Assembly: GCF_014490745.1 (NCBI RefSeq)
Contig: NZ_LZEU01000001.1
Span: forward strand, 1,887,501-1,951,500
Direction: 5' to 3'
DNA: 64,000 nt
DNA from: Pseudomonas alcaligenes
GTDB lineage: Bacteria; Pseudomonadota; Gammaproteobacteria; Pseudomonadales; Pseudomonadaceae
The notes below the pieces were generated by a model. That model was not told the origin of the DNA and made no database searches. It was given only the letters and a program-made list of their open reading frames with translations. A program made the translations under genes and the position numbers. Of the stretch, positions 32,421 to 40,591 are shown in pieces (position 1 is the first letter of the stretch; every line of letters begins with the position of its first letter).

Positions 32421-33488
32421 TTAGAGGGTGGATTTCTTGATGACCTGCAGGGCCGCTTGCTCCAGCAGCTTGTTCATCATGATGAACTGGGCGAAGCGCT
32501 TGTCCTTGGTCTGGCCATGGAAGAAGCGGTAGTAGATCTGCTGGACGATGCCGGCCAGGCGGAACAGGCCATAGCAGTAGTAGAAGTCGAAGTTGTCGAT
32601 CTGGATGCCGGCGCGCTCGGCGTAGTAGGCGACGAACTCCTGGCGGGTCAGCATGCCCGGCGCGTTGCTCGGTTGGCGGCGCATCAGCTGCATGGGCTGC
32701 GCGTCGCCGGCTTCGATCCAGTAGGCGAGGGTGTTGCCCAGATCCATCAGCGGGTCGCCGATGGTGGTCAGCTCCCAGTCGAGCACGCCGATGATCTGCA
32801 TCGGGTTGGCCGGGTCGAGGATCACGTTGTCGAAGCGGTAGTCGTTATGCACGATGCCCGGCTTGTGGTGGTCGGCCGGCATCTTCTCGCGCAGCCAGGC
32901 CTTGACCGGCTCCCAGGTGGGTGCGTCGGGGGTCAGGGCTTTCTCGTAGCGGTCGCTCCAGCCTTCTATCTGGCGCTTCACGTAGCCTTCCGGCTTGCCC
33001 AGGTCGGCCAGGCCGCAGGCCTGATAGTCGACGTTGTGCAGGTCGACCAGCTTGTCGATGAAGCTCTTGCACAGGGCGTTGGTCTGCTCGGCGCTGAAGT
33101 TCAGCTCGGCCGGCATGTCGCTGCGCAGGATGATGCCCTTGACCCGCTGCATCACATAGAACTCGGCGCCGATCACCGACTCGTCGGTGCAGTGCACGTA
33201 GGCCTTGGGGCAGTACGGGAAACCGGCGTTGAGCTGGTTGAGGATGCGGTACTCGCGGCCCATGTCGTGAGCCGACTTGGCCTTGTGGCCGAACGGCGGG
33301 CGACGCAGGACGAACTCCTGCTCGGGGTATTCCAGCAGGTAGGTCAGGTTGGAGGCGCCACCGGGGAACTGGCTGATCCGCGGCGTGCCGGTCAGGCCCG
33401 GGATGTGCGCCTTCAGGTACGGGTCGATCTGCGCGGCATCGAGCTCTTCGCCTTCGCGGATGCCGGTGGACTGGTCTGTAAGCGTCAT
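32421..33488 (-). CDS. APH-like phosphotransferase family protein
   Basis: A 355-residue protein of the aminoglycoside-phosphotransferase/ACAD10 kinase fold. The Brenner catalytic motif is seen as VHNDYRFDN, the DFG-like metal motif as VLDWELTTIGDP. Family members close to acyl-CoA dehydrogenase genes phosphorylate hydroxyacyl-CoA (4-phosphoacyl-CoA chemistry) in some bacteria. No acyl-CoA dehydrogenase lies beside this copy; the SDR does. Substrate is unproven; this is not expected to be an antibiotic-resistance enzyme. Confidence 0.9.
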   Translation of the reverse strand: MTLTDQSTGIREGEELDAAQIDPYLKAHIPGLTGTPRISQFPGGASNLTYLLEYPEQEFVLRRPPFGHKAKSAHDMGREYRILNQLNAGFPYCPKAYVHCTDESVIGAEFYVMQRVKGIILRSDMPAELNFSAEQTNALCKSFIDKLVDLHNVDYQACGLADLGKPEGYVKRQIEGWSDRYEKALTPDAPTWEPVKAWLREKMPADHHKPGIVHNDYRFDNVILDPANPMQIIGVLDWELTTIGDPLMDLGNTLAYWIEAGDAQPMQLMRRQPSNAPGMLTRQEFVAYYAERAGIQIDNFDFYYCYGLFRLAGIVQQIYYRFFHGQTKDKRFAQFIMMNKLLEQAALQVIKKSTL

Positions 33489-33689
33489 GCTTATCCCTTC
33501 TGCTGATGATGGGGGCCACTAATTATTGGCTAATTTAATGGTGCCCTTAAGCAAAGCACAGCGTTATAGATGCGGCTGTTGGTCATTGATCAAGAGGCCT
33601 GATTAGCGCGTTTTGCCTGGGGGCGGGCGAAAAAAAACCGGAGTCGAGGACTCCGGTTTTTCCTGTTGCTACAGCGTAGACGCTAGGTC
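33489..33689. promoter_or_regulatory. Promoter region of the SDR/APH pair and terminator of the SCP2 gene
   Basis: 201 nt. AT-rich TAATTATTGGCTAATTTAA at 33519-33537 lies just upstream of the APH-like gene. A terminator with stem ACCGGAGTC/GACTCCGGT and A/T runs (33631-33662) can end the SCP2-phosphatase transcript from the right. Confidence 0.7.
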
Positions 33690-34004
33690 TTACACCGGGA
33701 ACAGTTCGGCCAGTTTCATGGCCAGCATCATGTCGCCTTCGGCGCGCAGTTTGCCGCCCATGAAGGCTTGCATGCCGTCGGTTTCGCCGGAAGCGATGCC
33801 GGCCAGGGTGGCGCTGTCCATGATCAGGGTGACGTTGGCATTGGCGTTGTCGCCTTGCTGGACGTCGCAGGTGCCGTCTTTGACGATCAGCGCGTAGTTC
33901 TCACCGTCTTCGATGTTGAACTGGAATACCAGATCCAGGCCGGCAGCAGCGCTGGCGTTGAACTTGGACTTCATGGTGTTGATGGTGTCGGCAACGGAGC
34001 TCAT
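33690..34004 (-). CDS. SCP2 sterol-carrier-like protein
   Basis: A 104-residue single SCP2 domain: residues 20-100 show the five-strand core FQFNIEDGENYALIV, CDV, ANVTLIMDSATLAGI and the helix DGMQAFMGGKLRAEGDMMLAMKL typical of the lipid-carrier fold. Such domains bind fatty acyl or sterol chains. It stands with its own terminator downstream, after the histidine phosphatase gene, and may transport a substrate for the neighbouring acyl-type enzymes, which is inference. Confidence 0.88.
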   Translation of the reverse strand: MSSVADTINTMKSKFNASAAAGLDLVFQFNIEDGENYALIVKDGTCDVQQGDNANANVTLIMDSATLAGIASGETDGMQAFMGGKLRAEGDMMLAMKLAELFPV

Positions 34005-34063
34005 GGTTTCTGTCCTTTTTATCGAGGGTTTCTGGCGGCCAGGTGGCCGCAGTGGGCCGGTAC

Positions 34064-34774
34064 TCAGCGATAGGTGATGAGTTCCGGCGCCTTCAACAGT
34101 TCCAGATGCACACGACTGTTGAAGGAAGCCAGGGTCACCTCGCGACCGCGGAACTGCAGGCGGCTGAGCGAGGTGTTGACGATCTGCCAGTTGAGATCGA
34201 ATGCTTTGTGCGCCGGTATCCCGGTGAGCAGGTAGATCAGCGCGGTGATGGTGCCGCCGGAGGTGAACACGGCAATGTTCTGCCGGCTTTCGGCCTGGGC
34301 CAACAGGCGTTCGAGCCCGCCCTGTACGCCAGCGACAAAGCCTTGCCAGGTCTCGTGGCCGGGTTGATCGTGCTCGCCGCCGACCCAGCGCTGGATGATG
34401 CGCGAGAACAGGTGCTGGAAGGCGGCGCGGTGGTCTTTCGGGTTGCGCAGGATCTCCAGGGCGTCCGGCTCGTTCGGCAGCATGGCCGGCAGCAGGCCGC
34501 GGATCACCGCGTCGGCATCGAATTCGTTGAAGCCGGCATCCAGCTCCACCTCCGGCGCGCTCAGGCCGGCGGCGACGCAGCGCTGCAGGGCCGCGCTGGC
34601 GGTATGCTGCTGGCGCTGCAGGGTGCCGCTGAGGCAGCGGTCGAAGGTCACGCCGAGGCTGGCCAGGTGGTCGCCGAGCACTTCGGCCTGGCGAATACCG
34701 GTGGGCGACAGAACGTCGTAATCGTCTGCACCAAAGGAGGCCTGGCCATGTCGAATCAGGTAGATGCTGCCCAC
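34064..34774 (-). CDS. Histidine phosphatase superfamily protein
   Basis: A 236-residue phosphoglycerate-mutase-like phosphatase. The nucleophilic LIRHGQAS motif is at residues 6-13; the second His is predicted at VFTSGGTITAL-type position, where the usual His of the branch 2 GG motif appears replaced (SGG). The start is a GTG at 34774, as the active-site motif then sits at the usual N-terminal place; the long upstream extension has no start support. No ribosome site is clear. It may form a transcript with the SCP2 gene (59-nt gap). Confidence 0.8.
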   Translation of the reverse strand: MGSIYLIRHGQASFGADDYDVLSPTGIRQAEVLGDHLASLGVTFDRCLSGTLQRQQHTASAALQRCVAAGLSAPEVELDAGFNEFDADAVIRGLLPAMLPNEPDALEILRNPKDHRAAFQHLFSRIIQRWVGGEHDQPGHETWQGFVAGVQGGLERLLAQAESRQNIAVFTSGGTITALIYLLTGIPAHKAFDLNWQIVNTSLSRLQFRGREVTLASFNSRVHLELLKAPELITYR

Positions 34775-34845
34775 GTCCGCAAGTCGATCCCGGCGGTTGA
34801 AGTTTCGCGAGGTTATGGGCAGAGCCAGCCTGCTGTCAACGAAAA

Positions 34846-34861
34846 AACATACGCTTGTTTG
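34846..34861. promoter_or_regulatory. Palindromic operator candidate upstream of the phosphatase gene
   Basis: AAACA-TACGCT-TGTTT has 5-bp perfect arms with a 6-bp spacer, 72-87 nt upstream of the phosphatase start, in the 208-nt region divergent to sohB (34775-34982). It resembles operators of TetR-type regulators in shape only. Confidence 0.4.
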
Positions 34862-34982
34862 AATTCGCGCGGCGCGCCGACACACGGCTGTTGTTGCTGG
34901 TGACGGCCTCTCTGCCTCGGTATGCTGGGGGCTTCTGGGCGCCGTGGACGGCCGCTCTGCAACCGGCAAGCAAGGGGGAACT

Positions 34983-36005
34983 GTGGAGTTTCTGGTGGAT
35001 TACGCGGAGTTCCTGCTCCGCACCCTGACCCTGGTGGTCGCCGTGATCGTGGTGCTGGCAAGCATCGCCGCCCTGCGTGGCAAGGGCCGCAGCAAAGGCA
35101 GCGGTCATCTCGAAGTGCACAAGCTCAATGATTTCTACAAGGCCCTGCGCGAGCGCCTTGCCCATGCGCTGCTGGACAAGGCGCAGCTCAAGGCTCGCAG
35201 CAAGGCCGAGGCCAAGGCGGCCAAGCTGGAGAAGAAGGCCGGCAAGACCCGCAGCCGCGTGTTCGTGCTGGATTTCACCGGCGATATCAAGGCCTCGGCC
35301 ACCGACAGCCTGCGCCACGAAGTCACCGCGCTGCTGTCCATGGCCAGTGCCGAGGACGAGGTGGTGCTGCGCCTGGAGAGCGGCGGTGGCATGGTGCACA
35401 GCTACGGCCTGGCGTCCTCGCAACTGGCGCGCATCCGTCAGGCCGGCGTGCCGCTGACCGTGTGCGTGGACAAGGTGGCCGCCAGCGGCGGCTACATGAT
35501 GGCCTGCATCGGCGACAAGGTGCTCAGTGCGCCGTTCGCCATCCTCGGCTCGATCGGTGTGGTGGCCCAGCTGCCCAATGTGCATCGCCTGCTGAAGAAG
35601 CATGACGTCGACTACGAGGTGCTCACCGCCGGTGAATACAAGCGCACCCTGACCGTGTTCGGCGAGAACACCGAGAAGGGCCGGGAGAAGTTCCAGGAAG
35701 ACCTGGAAATCACCCACGAGCTGTTCAAGGGCTTTGTGGCCCGCTACCGGCCGCAGCTGAACATCGCCGAGATCGCCACCGGCGAAGTCTGGCTGGGGCT
35801 GTCGGCGCTGGAGAAGCAGCTGGTCGACGAGCTCAAGACCAGCGACGAATACCTGGCCGAGCGCGCCCGCGAGGCTGACCTGTTCCTGCTGCATTATGCT
35901 GAGCGCAAGAGCCTGCCGGAGCGCTTCGGTCTGGCTGCCAGCGTGGCCGTCGACCGCGTGCTGCTGAGCTGGTGGAGCCGTTTGCAGCAACAACGTTTCT
36001 GGTAG
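34983..36005 (+). CDS. sohB: SohB, membrane-associated S49 peptidase
   Basis: A 340-residue periplasmic-facing S49 serine peptidase. An N-terminal membrane helix (about 5-33) is followed by the SohB_N region and a charged, Lys/Ala-rich linker, then the S49 domain with the catalytic Ser in VAASGGYMMAC and Lys in GEYKRTL. The GTG start at 34983 follows AAGGGGG; it gives VEFLVDYAEFLLRTLTL, a normal signal anchor. In PAO1 sohB is at this place. Confidence 0.93.
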   Translation: MEFLVDYAEFLLRTLTLVVAVIVVLASIAALRGKGRSKGSGHLEVHKLNDFYKALRERLAHALLDKAQLKARSKAEAKAAKLEKKAGKTRSRVFVLDFTGDIKASATDSLRHEVTALLSMASAEDEVVLRLESGGGMVHSYGLASSQLARIRQAGVPLTVCVDKVAASGGYMMACIGDKVLSAPFAILGSIGVVAQLPNVHRLLKKHDVDYEVLTAGEYKRTLTVFGENTEKGREKFQEDLEITHELFKGFVARYRPQLNIAEIATGEVWLGLSALEKQLVDELKTSDEYLAERAREADLFLLHYAERKSLPERFGLAASVAVDRVLLSWWSRLQQQRFW

Positions 36006-36016
36006 GAGGAGTTGTC

Positions 36017-37006
36017 ATGAGTCTGTTCAAGGCGCTGCTGGTCAGCGCAGAGGGTGAGGCGTTCGTGCCGCGGGTGGTCGAGCGCGATACTGCCGAGCTA
36101 CCGGCCGGCGATGTGCTGATCCGCGTGCAGTATTCCTCGCTCAACTACAAGGATGCGCTGTCCGCCAGCGGCAACCGCGGAGTGACCAAGGCCTACCCGC
36201 ATACGCCGGGTATCGATGCCGCCGGGGTGGTGGCGGAGTCGGCGGTGGGCGAGTTCGCCGTCGGCGACGAGGTGATAGTCACCGGCTACGACCTGGGCAT
36301 GAATACCTCCGGTGGTTATGGCCAGTACATCCGCGTGCCGGCGGCCTGGGTGATCAAGCGTCCCAAGGGTCTGAGCCTGCGCGAGGCCATGCTGCTCGGC
36401 ACCGCCGGCCTCACCGCCGGGTTGTGCGTGGACAAGCTGGAACAGGCCGGGCTGAATCCGGCAGCCGGGCCGGTGCTGGTCACCGGCGCTACCGGCGGTG
36501 TTGGCAGTATTGCCGTGGCGCTGCTGGCGCGCCTGGGCTACAGCGTGGCGGCGTCCACCGGCAAGGCCGGGCAGGGCGAGTTCCTGCGTCAGCTCGGCGC
36601 CCAGCAGATCGTGCCGCGCGAGGAACTGCAGGAGGGCAGCGAGAAGGCCATGCTTAAGGAGCGCTGGGCCGGTGCGGTGGATACCGTCGGCGGCGACATC
36701 CTGTTCAACGTGGTCAAGTCGCTGCGCTACGGAGCCAGTGCCGCCTGCTGCGGCCTGACTGCCGGTATGGGCTTCAAGGGCAGCGTGGCGCCTTTCATCC
36801 TGCGCGGGGTCAACCTGCTGGGGGTGGATTCGGTGGAGCTGCCGCTGGTGGTCAAGGCTTCCATGTGGGACAAGCTGTCCCTGCAGTGGAAGCTGGGCAA
36901 CCTGGAGAGCCTGGCCGAGGAAGTGAGCCTGGAGCAGCTGCCGAGTGCCATCGAGCAGATCCTCGCCGGCAAGCTGGTCGGGCGGGTGCTGGTCAATCTC
37001 GGCTGA
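36017..37006 (+). CDS. YhdH/AcuI-type acrylyl-CoA reductase-like quinone oxidoreductase
   Basis: A 329-residue MDR-superfamily (zinc-free) oxidoreductase. Signatures are SSLNYKDALSASGN, TPGIDAAGVV, and the NADP-binding ATGGVGSIAVALL. The YhdH/AcuI group reduces acrylyl-CoA to propionyl-CoA with NADPH in the best-known cases. ATG 36017 follows TAGGAGGAG. It is 11 nt after sohB and is likely cotranscribed. The activity here is inferred from family. Confidence 0.9.
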   Translation: MSLFKALLVSAEGEAFVPRVVERDTAELPAGDVLIRVQYSSLNYKDALSASGNRGVTKAYPHTPGIDAAGVVAESAVGEFAVGDEVIVTGYDLGMNTSGGYGQYIRVPAAWVIKRPKGLSLREAMLLGTAGLTAGLCVDKLEQAGLNPAAGPVLVTGATGGVGSIAVALLARLGYSVAASTGKAGQGEFLRQLGAQQIVPREELQEGSEKAMLKERWAGAVDTVGGDILFNVVKSLRYGASAACCGLTAGMGFKGSVAPFILRGVNLLGVDSVELPLVVKASMWDKLSLQWKLGNLESLAEEVSLEQLPSAIEQILAGKLVGRVLVNLG

Positions 37007-37021
37007 GTGCAGCTGCAGGAG

Positions 37022-37049
37022 AAAAGGCCCGGCTGAGCCGGGCCTTTTT
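37022..37049 (+). terminator. Terminator of sohB-yhdH
   Basis: AAAAGGCCCGGC/GCCGGGCCTTTT stem with a short loop, just after the reductase stop. Confidence 0.92.
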
Positions 37050-37100
37050 ATTCGTGCGATCTGAGACTCAATGTCGGCTGGCCGACGCGCAGCGGATGGC

Positions 37101-37538
37101 TCAGGCCTGGCTGACGTACATGGTGATCTCGGCGCGAAACACCGGAGTGTCCTCGACGTAGGCCACCACCGGCACTTTAACGTCGCCGGTCTGGTTCCAG
37201 TCGATGGCGCTGCCGTCGGCCACAGTGCGTACGTCGCCCTTGGCCTTGGCCAGGTATTCCACCGTCATGCCGCGCGGAATCCAGCGGCAACCGGTTGGAA
37301 TCGAGGCATCGGTCATGGTGCCGGCGGCCAGCTCGGCGGCATTGCACAGGGCGATGGCGTGCACGGTGCCGAGGTGGTTGAGCACCTCGCGGCGCTTGGG
37401 AAAGGTCACTTCGGCGTAGCCTGGACGCAGCTCGACGAACTGCGGGGCGATGCTGGAGAAGTAGGGGGCGACCTGGCCAATCATGCTGCTGAATTGTGCT
37501 GGGCCAACCTGCTGGTACATCTGCATCATCTGACTCAT
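37101..37538 (-). CDS. Hotdog-fold protein (DUF4442/PaaI-like thioesterase)
   Basis: A 145-residue hotdog-domain protein. The helix segment NHLGTVHAIALCNAAELAAG matches DUF4442-type thioesterases, with His and the acidic residue in the helix and the GCRWIPRGMTVEYLAKAKGDV strand after it. It may hydrolyse acyl-CoA thioesters. The ATG at 37538 follows AGGAA; an upstream in-frame start is less likely. It is divergent from the TetR gene with an operator-like repeat between, so it is the probable regulatory target. Confidence 0.85.
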   Translation of the reverse strand: MSQMMQMYQQVGPAQFSSMIGQVAPYFSSIAPQFVELRPGYAEVTFPKRREVLNHLGTVHAIALCNAAELAAGTMTDASIPTGCRWIPRGMTVEYLAKAKGDVRTVADGSAIDWNQTGDVKVPVVAYVEDTPVFRAEITMYVSQA

Positions 37539-37596
37539 GGGGGTATTCCTGAACTGAGATTGAAGAGAAGTGCGCGCCCAGGCAGTATACAAATAC

Positions 37597-37624
37597 TAGA
37601 AAGTAATTCTAGAAAAATATTCTA
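37597..37624. promoter_or_regulatory. Overlapping palindromic operators for TetR regulator
   Basis: TAGAA-AGTAA-TTCTA (37597-37611) and TAGAA-AAATA-TTCTA (37610-37624) are two 15-bp palindromes with 5-bp perfect arms, sharing TA at 37610-37611. They sit 18-45 nt upstream of the TetR start and 59-86 nt upstream of the hotdog gene, so one complex could control both promoters. Confidence 0.75.
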
Positions 37625-37641
37625 ATTTTGTCGGAGGCCCC

Positions 37642-38223
37642 ATGGCCCGCCGTTCCCGCAAGGACGAAATTCTCCAGGCCGCCCTGGCCTGCTTCACTGA
37701 GGCCGGGGTGGATGCCACCACCATCGAGATGATCCGCGACCGTTCCGGCGCCAGCATCGGCAGCCTCTATCACCACTTCGGCAACAAGGAGCGCATCATC
37801 GGCGCGCTCTACCTGGCTGGCACTGGCGAATACGCAGCCTTGCTGGACGAGGGTTTCACCAAGGCCGACAGCGCTGAGGCCTGCGTCAGGCTGCTGGTGA
37901 CCAGCTATATCGACTGGGTGGTAGCCAATCCGGACTGGGCGCGTTTCATCCTGCACAGCCGCGGGCGGGTCGAAGCCAGTGAAATGGGCGAGCAGCTGCG
38001 TGAGGCCAATCGCGTGCACTATCAGCGCATCCTCGATGCCCTGGCTGGCTATCGCCAGGAGGGCCTGTTCAAGAGCATGCCGGCGGACTGCTTCGGTTCG
38101 GTGATCATTGGCCCGACCCACGACTTCGCCCGCAACTGGCTGGCCGGGCGCACGCAGACGCAGCTGGCCGACTGCCGCGAACTGCTGGCGCAGGTGGCCT
38201 GGGAATCGGTGCGCGCCCGTTGA
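37642..38223 (+). CDS. TetR-family transcriptional regulator
   Basis: A 193-residue regulator. Residues 6-52 form the HTH (DEILQAALACFTEAG ... IEMIRDRSGASIGSLYHHFGNKERII). The C-terminal ligand domain is helical. The gene is divergent from the hotdog/thioesterase gene, with two overlapping palindromes between. It likely represses the hotdog gene and itself; ligand could be an acyl-CoA, which is inference from context. GGAGG precedes the ATG. Confidence 0.93.
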   Translation: MARRSRKDEILQAALACFTEAGVDATTIEMIRDRSGASIGSLYHHFGNKERIIGALYLAGTGEYAALLDEGFTKADSAEACVRLLVTSYIDWVVANPDWARFILHSRGRVEASEMGEQLREANRVHYQRILDALAGYRQEGLFKSMPADCFGSVIIGPTHDFARNWLAGRTQTQLADCRELLAQVAWESVRAR

Positions 38224-38225
38224 GG

Positions 38226-38288
38226 TAGGAGCGAGCTCTGCTCGCGAAGCGCTTGCGGAGCCTGCTTCGTGGGCAGAGCTCGCTCCCA
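38226..38288. repeat. REP-like inverted repeat (BIME) downstream of tetR
   Basis: The two arms TAGGAGCGAGCTCTGCTCGC... (38226-38250) and its near-inverse (38264-38288) form a long hairpin. 38228-38248 is the exact reverse complement of 22635-22655, so this is the same REP family. It lies in the short space after tetR and before the shared terminator. Confidence 0.82.
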
Positions 38289-38304
38289 CGATTTTTGTTC
38301 CGCA

Positions 38305-38336
38305 ATGAAAAAAGCCCCGCAGTGCGGGGCTTTTTC
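38305..38336. terminator. Bidirectional terminator between tetR and DUF934 gene
   Basis: AAAAAAGCCCCGC/GCGGGGCTTTTT stem with loop AGT. A and T runs lie on both sides, between converging genes. Confidence 0.92.
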
Positions 38337-38347
38337 TTGGAGCCGGA

Positions 38348-38845
38348 TCAGGCGCGGCGGCGGAACAGCGGCAGCGGCTGGTCGGTGGAGGCCTGGTAGA
38401 CCTCGCCGAATTCCTCGAAGGCGCGCAGGGCGTCAATCGGATCCTTGTCCGCGCGCAGGGCGAAGGCATCGAAGCCCACGCGCTGGTAGGAGAACAGCTG
38501 ATCACGCAGGACGTCGCCAATGGCGCGCAGCTCGCCCTTGTAGCCGTAGCGGTTGCGCAGCAGGTAGGCGCTGGAGCAGTGGCGGCCGTCGGTGAAGGCG
38601 GGGAAGTTGAGGGCGATCACCTGGAAGCTGTCCAGCTGGTCGACGATCTCTTCGATTTCCTCGCCGGCTTCCAGCCATACGCCCAGACCGCCATCGCGGG
38701 CCTTTAGCGCATGAGCGTGCTCGCGCCACAGGGCCAGCGGCACGATCAGGTCGTCGCTGTTGCTGATGCTGTCGAGCGTGGCGTCTGCAGGCAGCAGGTG
38801 CCAGGTCTCGTCCTGTACCTGGCCGTTCTTAATGATTCGCTGCAT
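38348..38845 (-). CDS. DUF934 family protein associated with sulfite reductase
   Basis: A 165-residue protein. It carries the DUF934 pattern: WLEAGEEIEEI, FPAFTDGRHCSSAYLLRNRYGYKGELRAIGDVLRDQLFSYQRVGFDAFALR. It is almost always encoded behind cysI or cysH in pseudomonads, and is thought to act in sulfite reduction, possibly in electron delivery; mechanism unproven. The ATG at 38845 overlaps the end of cysI by 17 nt. No signal peptide. Confidence 0.9.
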   Translation of the reverse strand: MQRIIKNGQVQDETWHLLPADATLDSISNSDDLIVPLALWREHAHALKARDGGLGVWLEAGEEIEEIVDQLDSFQVIALNFPAFTDGRHCSSAYLLRNRYGYKGELRAIGDVLRDQLFSYQRVGFDAFALRADKDPIDALRAFEEFGEVYQASTDQPLPLFRRRA

Positions 38846-40487
38846 AGACGCGCTCCTTGAACGGGTCGATCCCGACACGGCGGAAGGTGTCGAGGAAGGT
38901 TTCTTCTTCGGTGCGTTGCTCGACATAGACCTTGATCAGTTTGTCGATCACGTCCGGCATGTCGTCCTGGGCGAAGGACGGGCCAAGGATCTGCGCCAGG
39001 CTGGCTTCGCGGCCGGCGCTGCCGCCGAGGGAAACCTGGTAGAACTCCTGGCCTTTCTTGTCCACCCCGAGTACGCCGATATGGCCGACGTGGTGGTGGC
39101 CGCAGGCGTTCATGCAGCCGGAGATGTTCAGGTCGATATTGCCGATGTCGAACAGGTAGTCCAGGTCGTCGAAGCGGCGCTGGATGGCTTCGGCCACCGG
39201 GATCGACTTGGCGTTGGCCAGGGAGCAGAAGTCGCCGCCCGGGCAGCAGATGATGTCGGTCAGCAGGCCGACGTTCGGCGTGGCGAAGCCCAGCTCGCGC
39301 AGCTCGCCCCACAGGGTGAACAGCTGCTGCTGCTCAACGTCGGCGAGGATGATGTTCTGGTTATGGCTGTTGCGCACTTCGCCGAAGCTGTAGCGATCGG
39401 CCAGGTCGGCGATGGCGTCCAGCTGCTTGTCGGTGACATCGCCCGGCGCCACGCCGGTGGGCTTCAGCGACAGGGTCACGGCGACGTAGCCGGGCTTCTT
39501 GTGGGCGAAGGTATTGCGCTGGCGCCAGCGGGCGAAGCCCGGATGCTGGGCGTCGAGGGCGGCCAGTTCGGCGTCTTGGTCGGCCAGGGCCAGGTAGGCC
39601 GGGTCGACGAAGTGGGCGGCGACGCGGGCAACTTCGGCTTCGGTCAGGGTGGTCGGGCCATCCTTGAGGTGGGCGAACTCGGCATCCACCTTCTCGGCGA
39701 AGACTTCCGGAGTCAGCGCCTTGACCAGGATCTTGATGCGCGCCTTGTACTTGTTGTCGCGACGGCCATAGCGGTTGTACACGCGCAGGATGGCGTCGAG
39801 GTAGCCGAGCAGGTGCTGCCACGGCAGGAATTCGTTGATGAAGCTGCCGACGATCGGGGTACGGCCCAGGCCGCCGCCGACGGAGACGCGGAAGCCTAGC
39901 TCGCCGGCGTCATTCTGCACCGCTTCCAGGCCGATGTCGTGCACCTCGATGGCGGCGCGGTCGCTCACGGCGCCGTTGACGGCGATCTTGAACTTGCGCG
40001 GCAGGTGGGTGAACTCGGGGTGGAAGGTCGACCACTGGCGGATGATCTCGCACCAGGGGCGCGGGTCGATCAGCTCGTCCTTGGCCACGCCGGCGAACTG
40101 GTCGGTGGTGGTGTTGCGGATGCAGTTGCCGCTGGTCTGGATCGCGTGCATCTGCACGGTGGCCAGCTCGGCGAGGATGTCCGGCACGTCTTCCAGTTCC
40201 GGCCAGTTGAACTGCACGTTCTGCCGGGTACTGATATGCGCGTAGCCCTTGTCGTAGTCGCGAGCGATCTTGGCCATCATGCGCACTTGCTTGGACGACA
40301 TCAGGCCGTACGGCACGGCGACGCGCAGCATGGGCGCGTAGCGCTGGATATAGAGGCCATTCTGCAGGCGCAGCGGGCGGAACTCTTCACCGGAGAGCTC
40401 ACCGGCCAGATAGCGGCGGGTCTGGTCGCGGAACTGCTTGACGCGGTCCTCGACGATCCGCTGATCGTACTCGTCGTATACGTACAT
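38829..40487 (-). CDS. cysI: Sulfite reductase hemoprotein subunit (CysI)
   Basis: A 552-residue sulfite/nitrite reductase that reduces sulfite to sulfide with six electrons in cysteine synthesis. The siroheme-[4Fe-4S] ligands are in CCPGGDFC and SGCMNACGHHH (CX5C and CX3C). The two ferredoxin-like half domains are visible, e.g. NFVQ-type NVQFNW and LGRTPI. It lacks an attached flavoprotein and is ferredoxin-dependent or uses another donor. The 17-nt overlap with DUF934 indicates a coupled two-gene operon; the promoter lies in 40488-40735. Confidence 0.95.
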   Translation of the reverse strand: MYVYDEYDQRIVEDRVKQFRDQTRRYLAGELSGEEFRPLRLQNGLYIQRYAPMLRVAVPYGLMSSKQVRMMAKIARDYDKGYAHISTRQNVQFNWPELEDVPDILAELATVQMHAIQTSGNCIRNTTTDQFAGVAKDELIDPRPWCEIIRQWSTFHPEFTHLPRKFKIAVNGAVSDRAAIEVHDIGLEAVQNDAGELGFRVSVGGGLGRTPIVGSFINEFLPWQHLLGYLDAILRVYNRYGRRDNKYKARIKILVKALTPEVFAEKVDAEFAHLKDGPTTLTEAEVARVAAHFVDPAYLALADQDAELAALDAQHPGFARWRQRNTFAHKKPGYVAVTLSLKPTGVAPGDVTDKQLDAIADLADRYSFGEVRNSHNQNIILADVEQQQLFTLWGELRELGFATPNVGLLTDIICCPGGDFCSLANAKSIPVAEAIQRRFDDLDYLFDIGNIDLNISGCMNACGHHHVGHIGVLGVDKKGQEFYQVSLGGSAGREASLAQILGPSFAQDDMPDVIDKLIKVYVEQRTEEETFLDTFRRVGIDPFKERVYAANH

Positions 40488-40591
40488 ATATATCCTGTGG
40501 TTCAGGCTACTGCTTCATCAGACAGCTAAGGCTTTTTAGGCGCACGGCTGCGCACTCCACGCGGAGCCGGGGGAAGATACCAGTTAACCGA

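Noticed and set aside
32421..33488. APH-like gene as an aminoglycoside-resistance enzyme
   Set aside because: The context with an SDR and a nearby SCP2 protein and its length fit the metabolic ACAD10-type branch instead.
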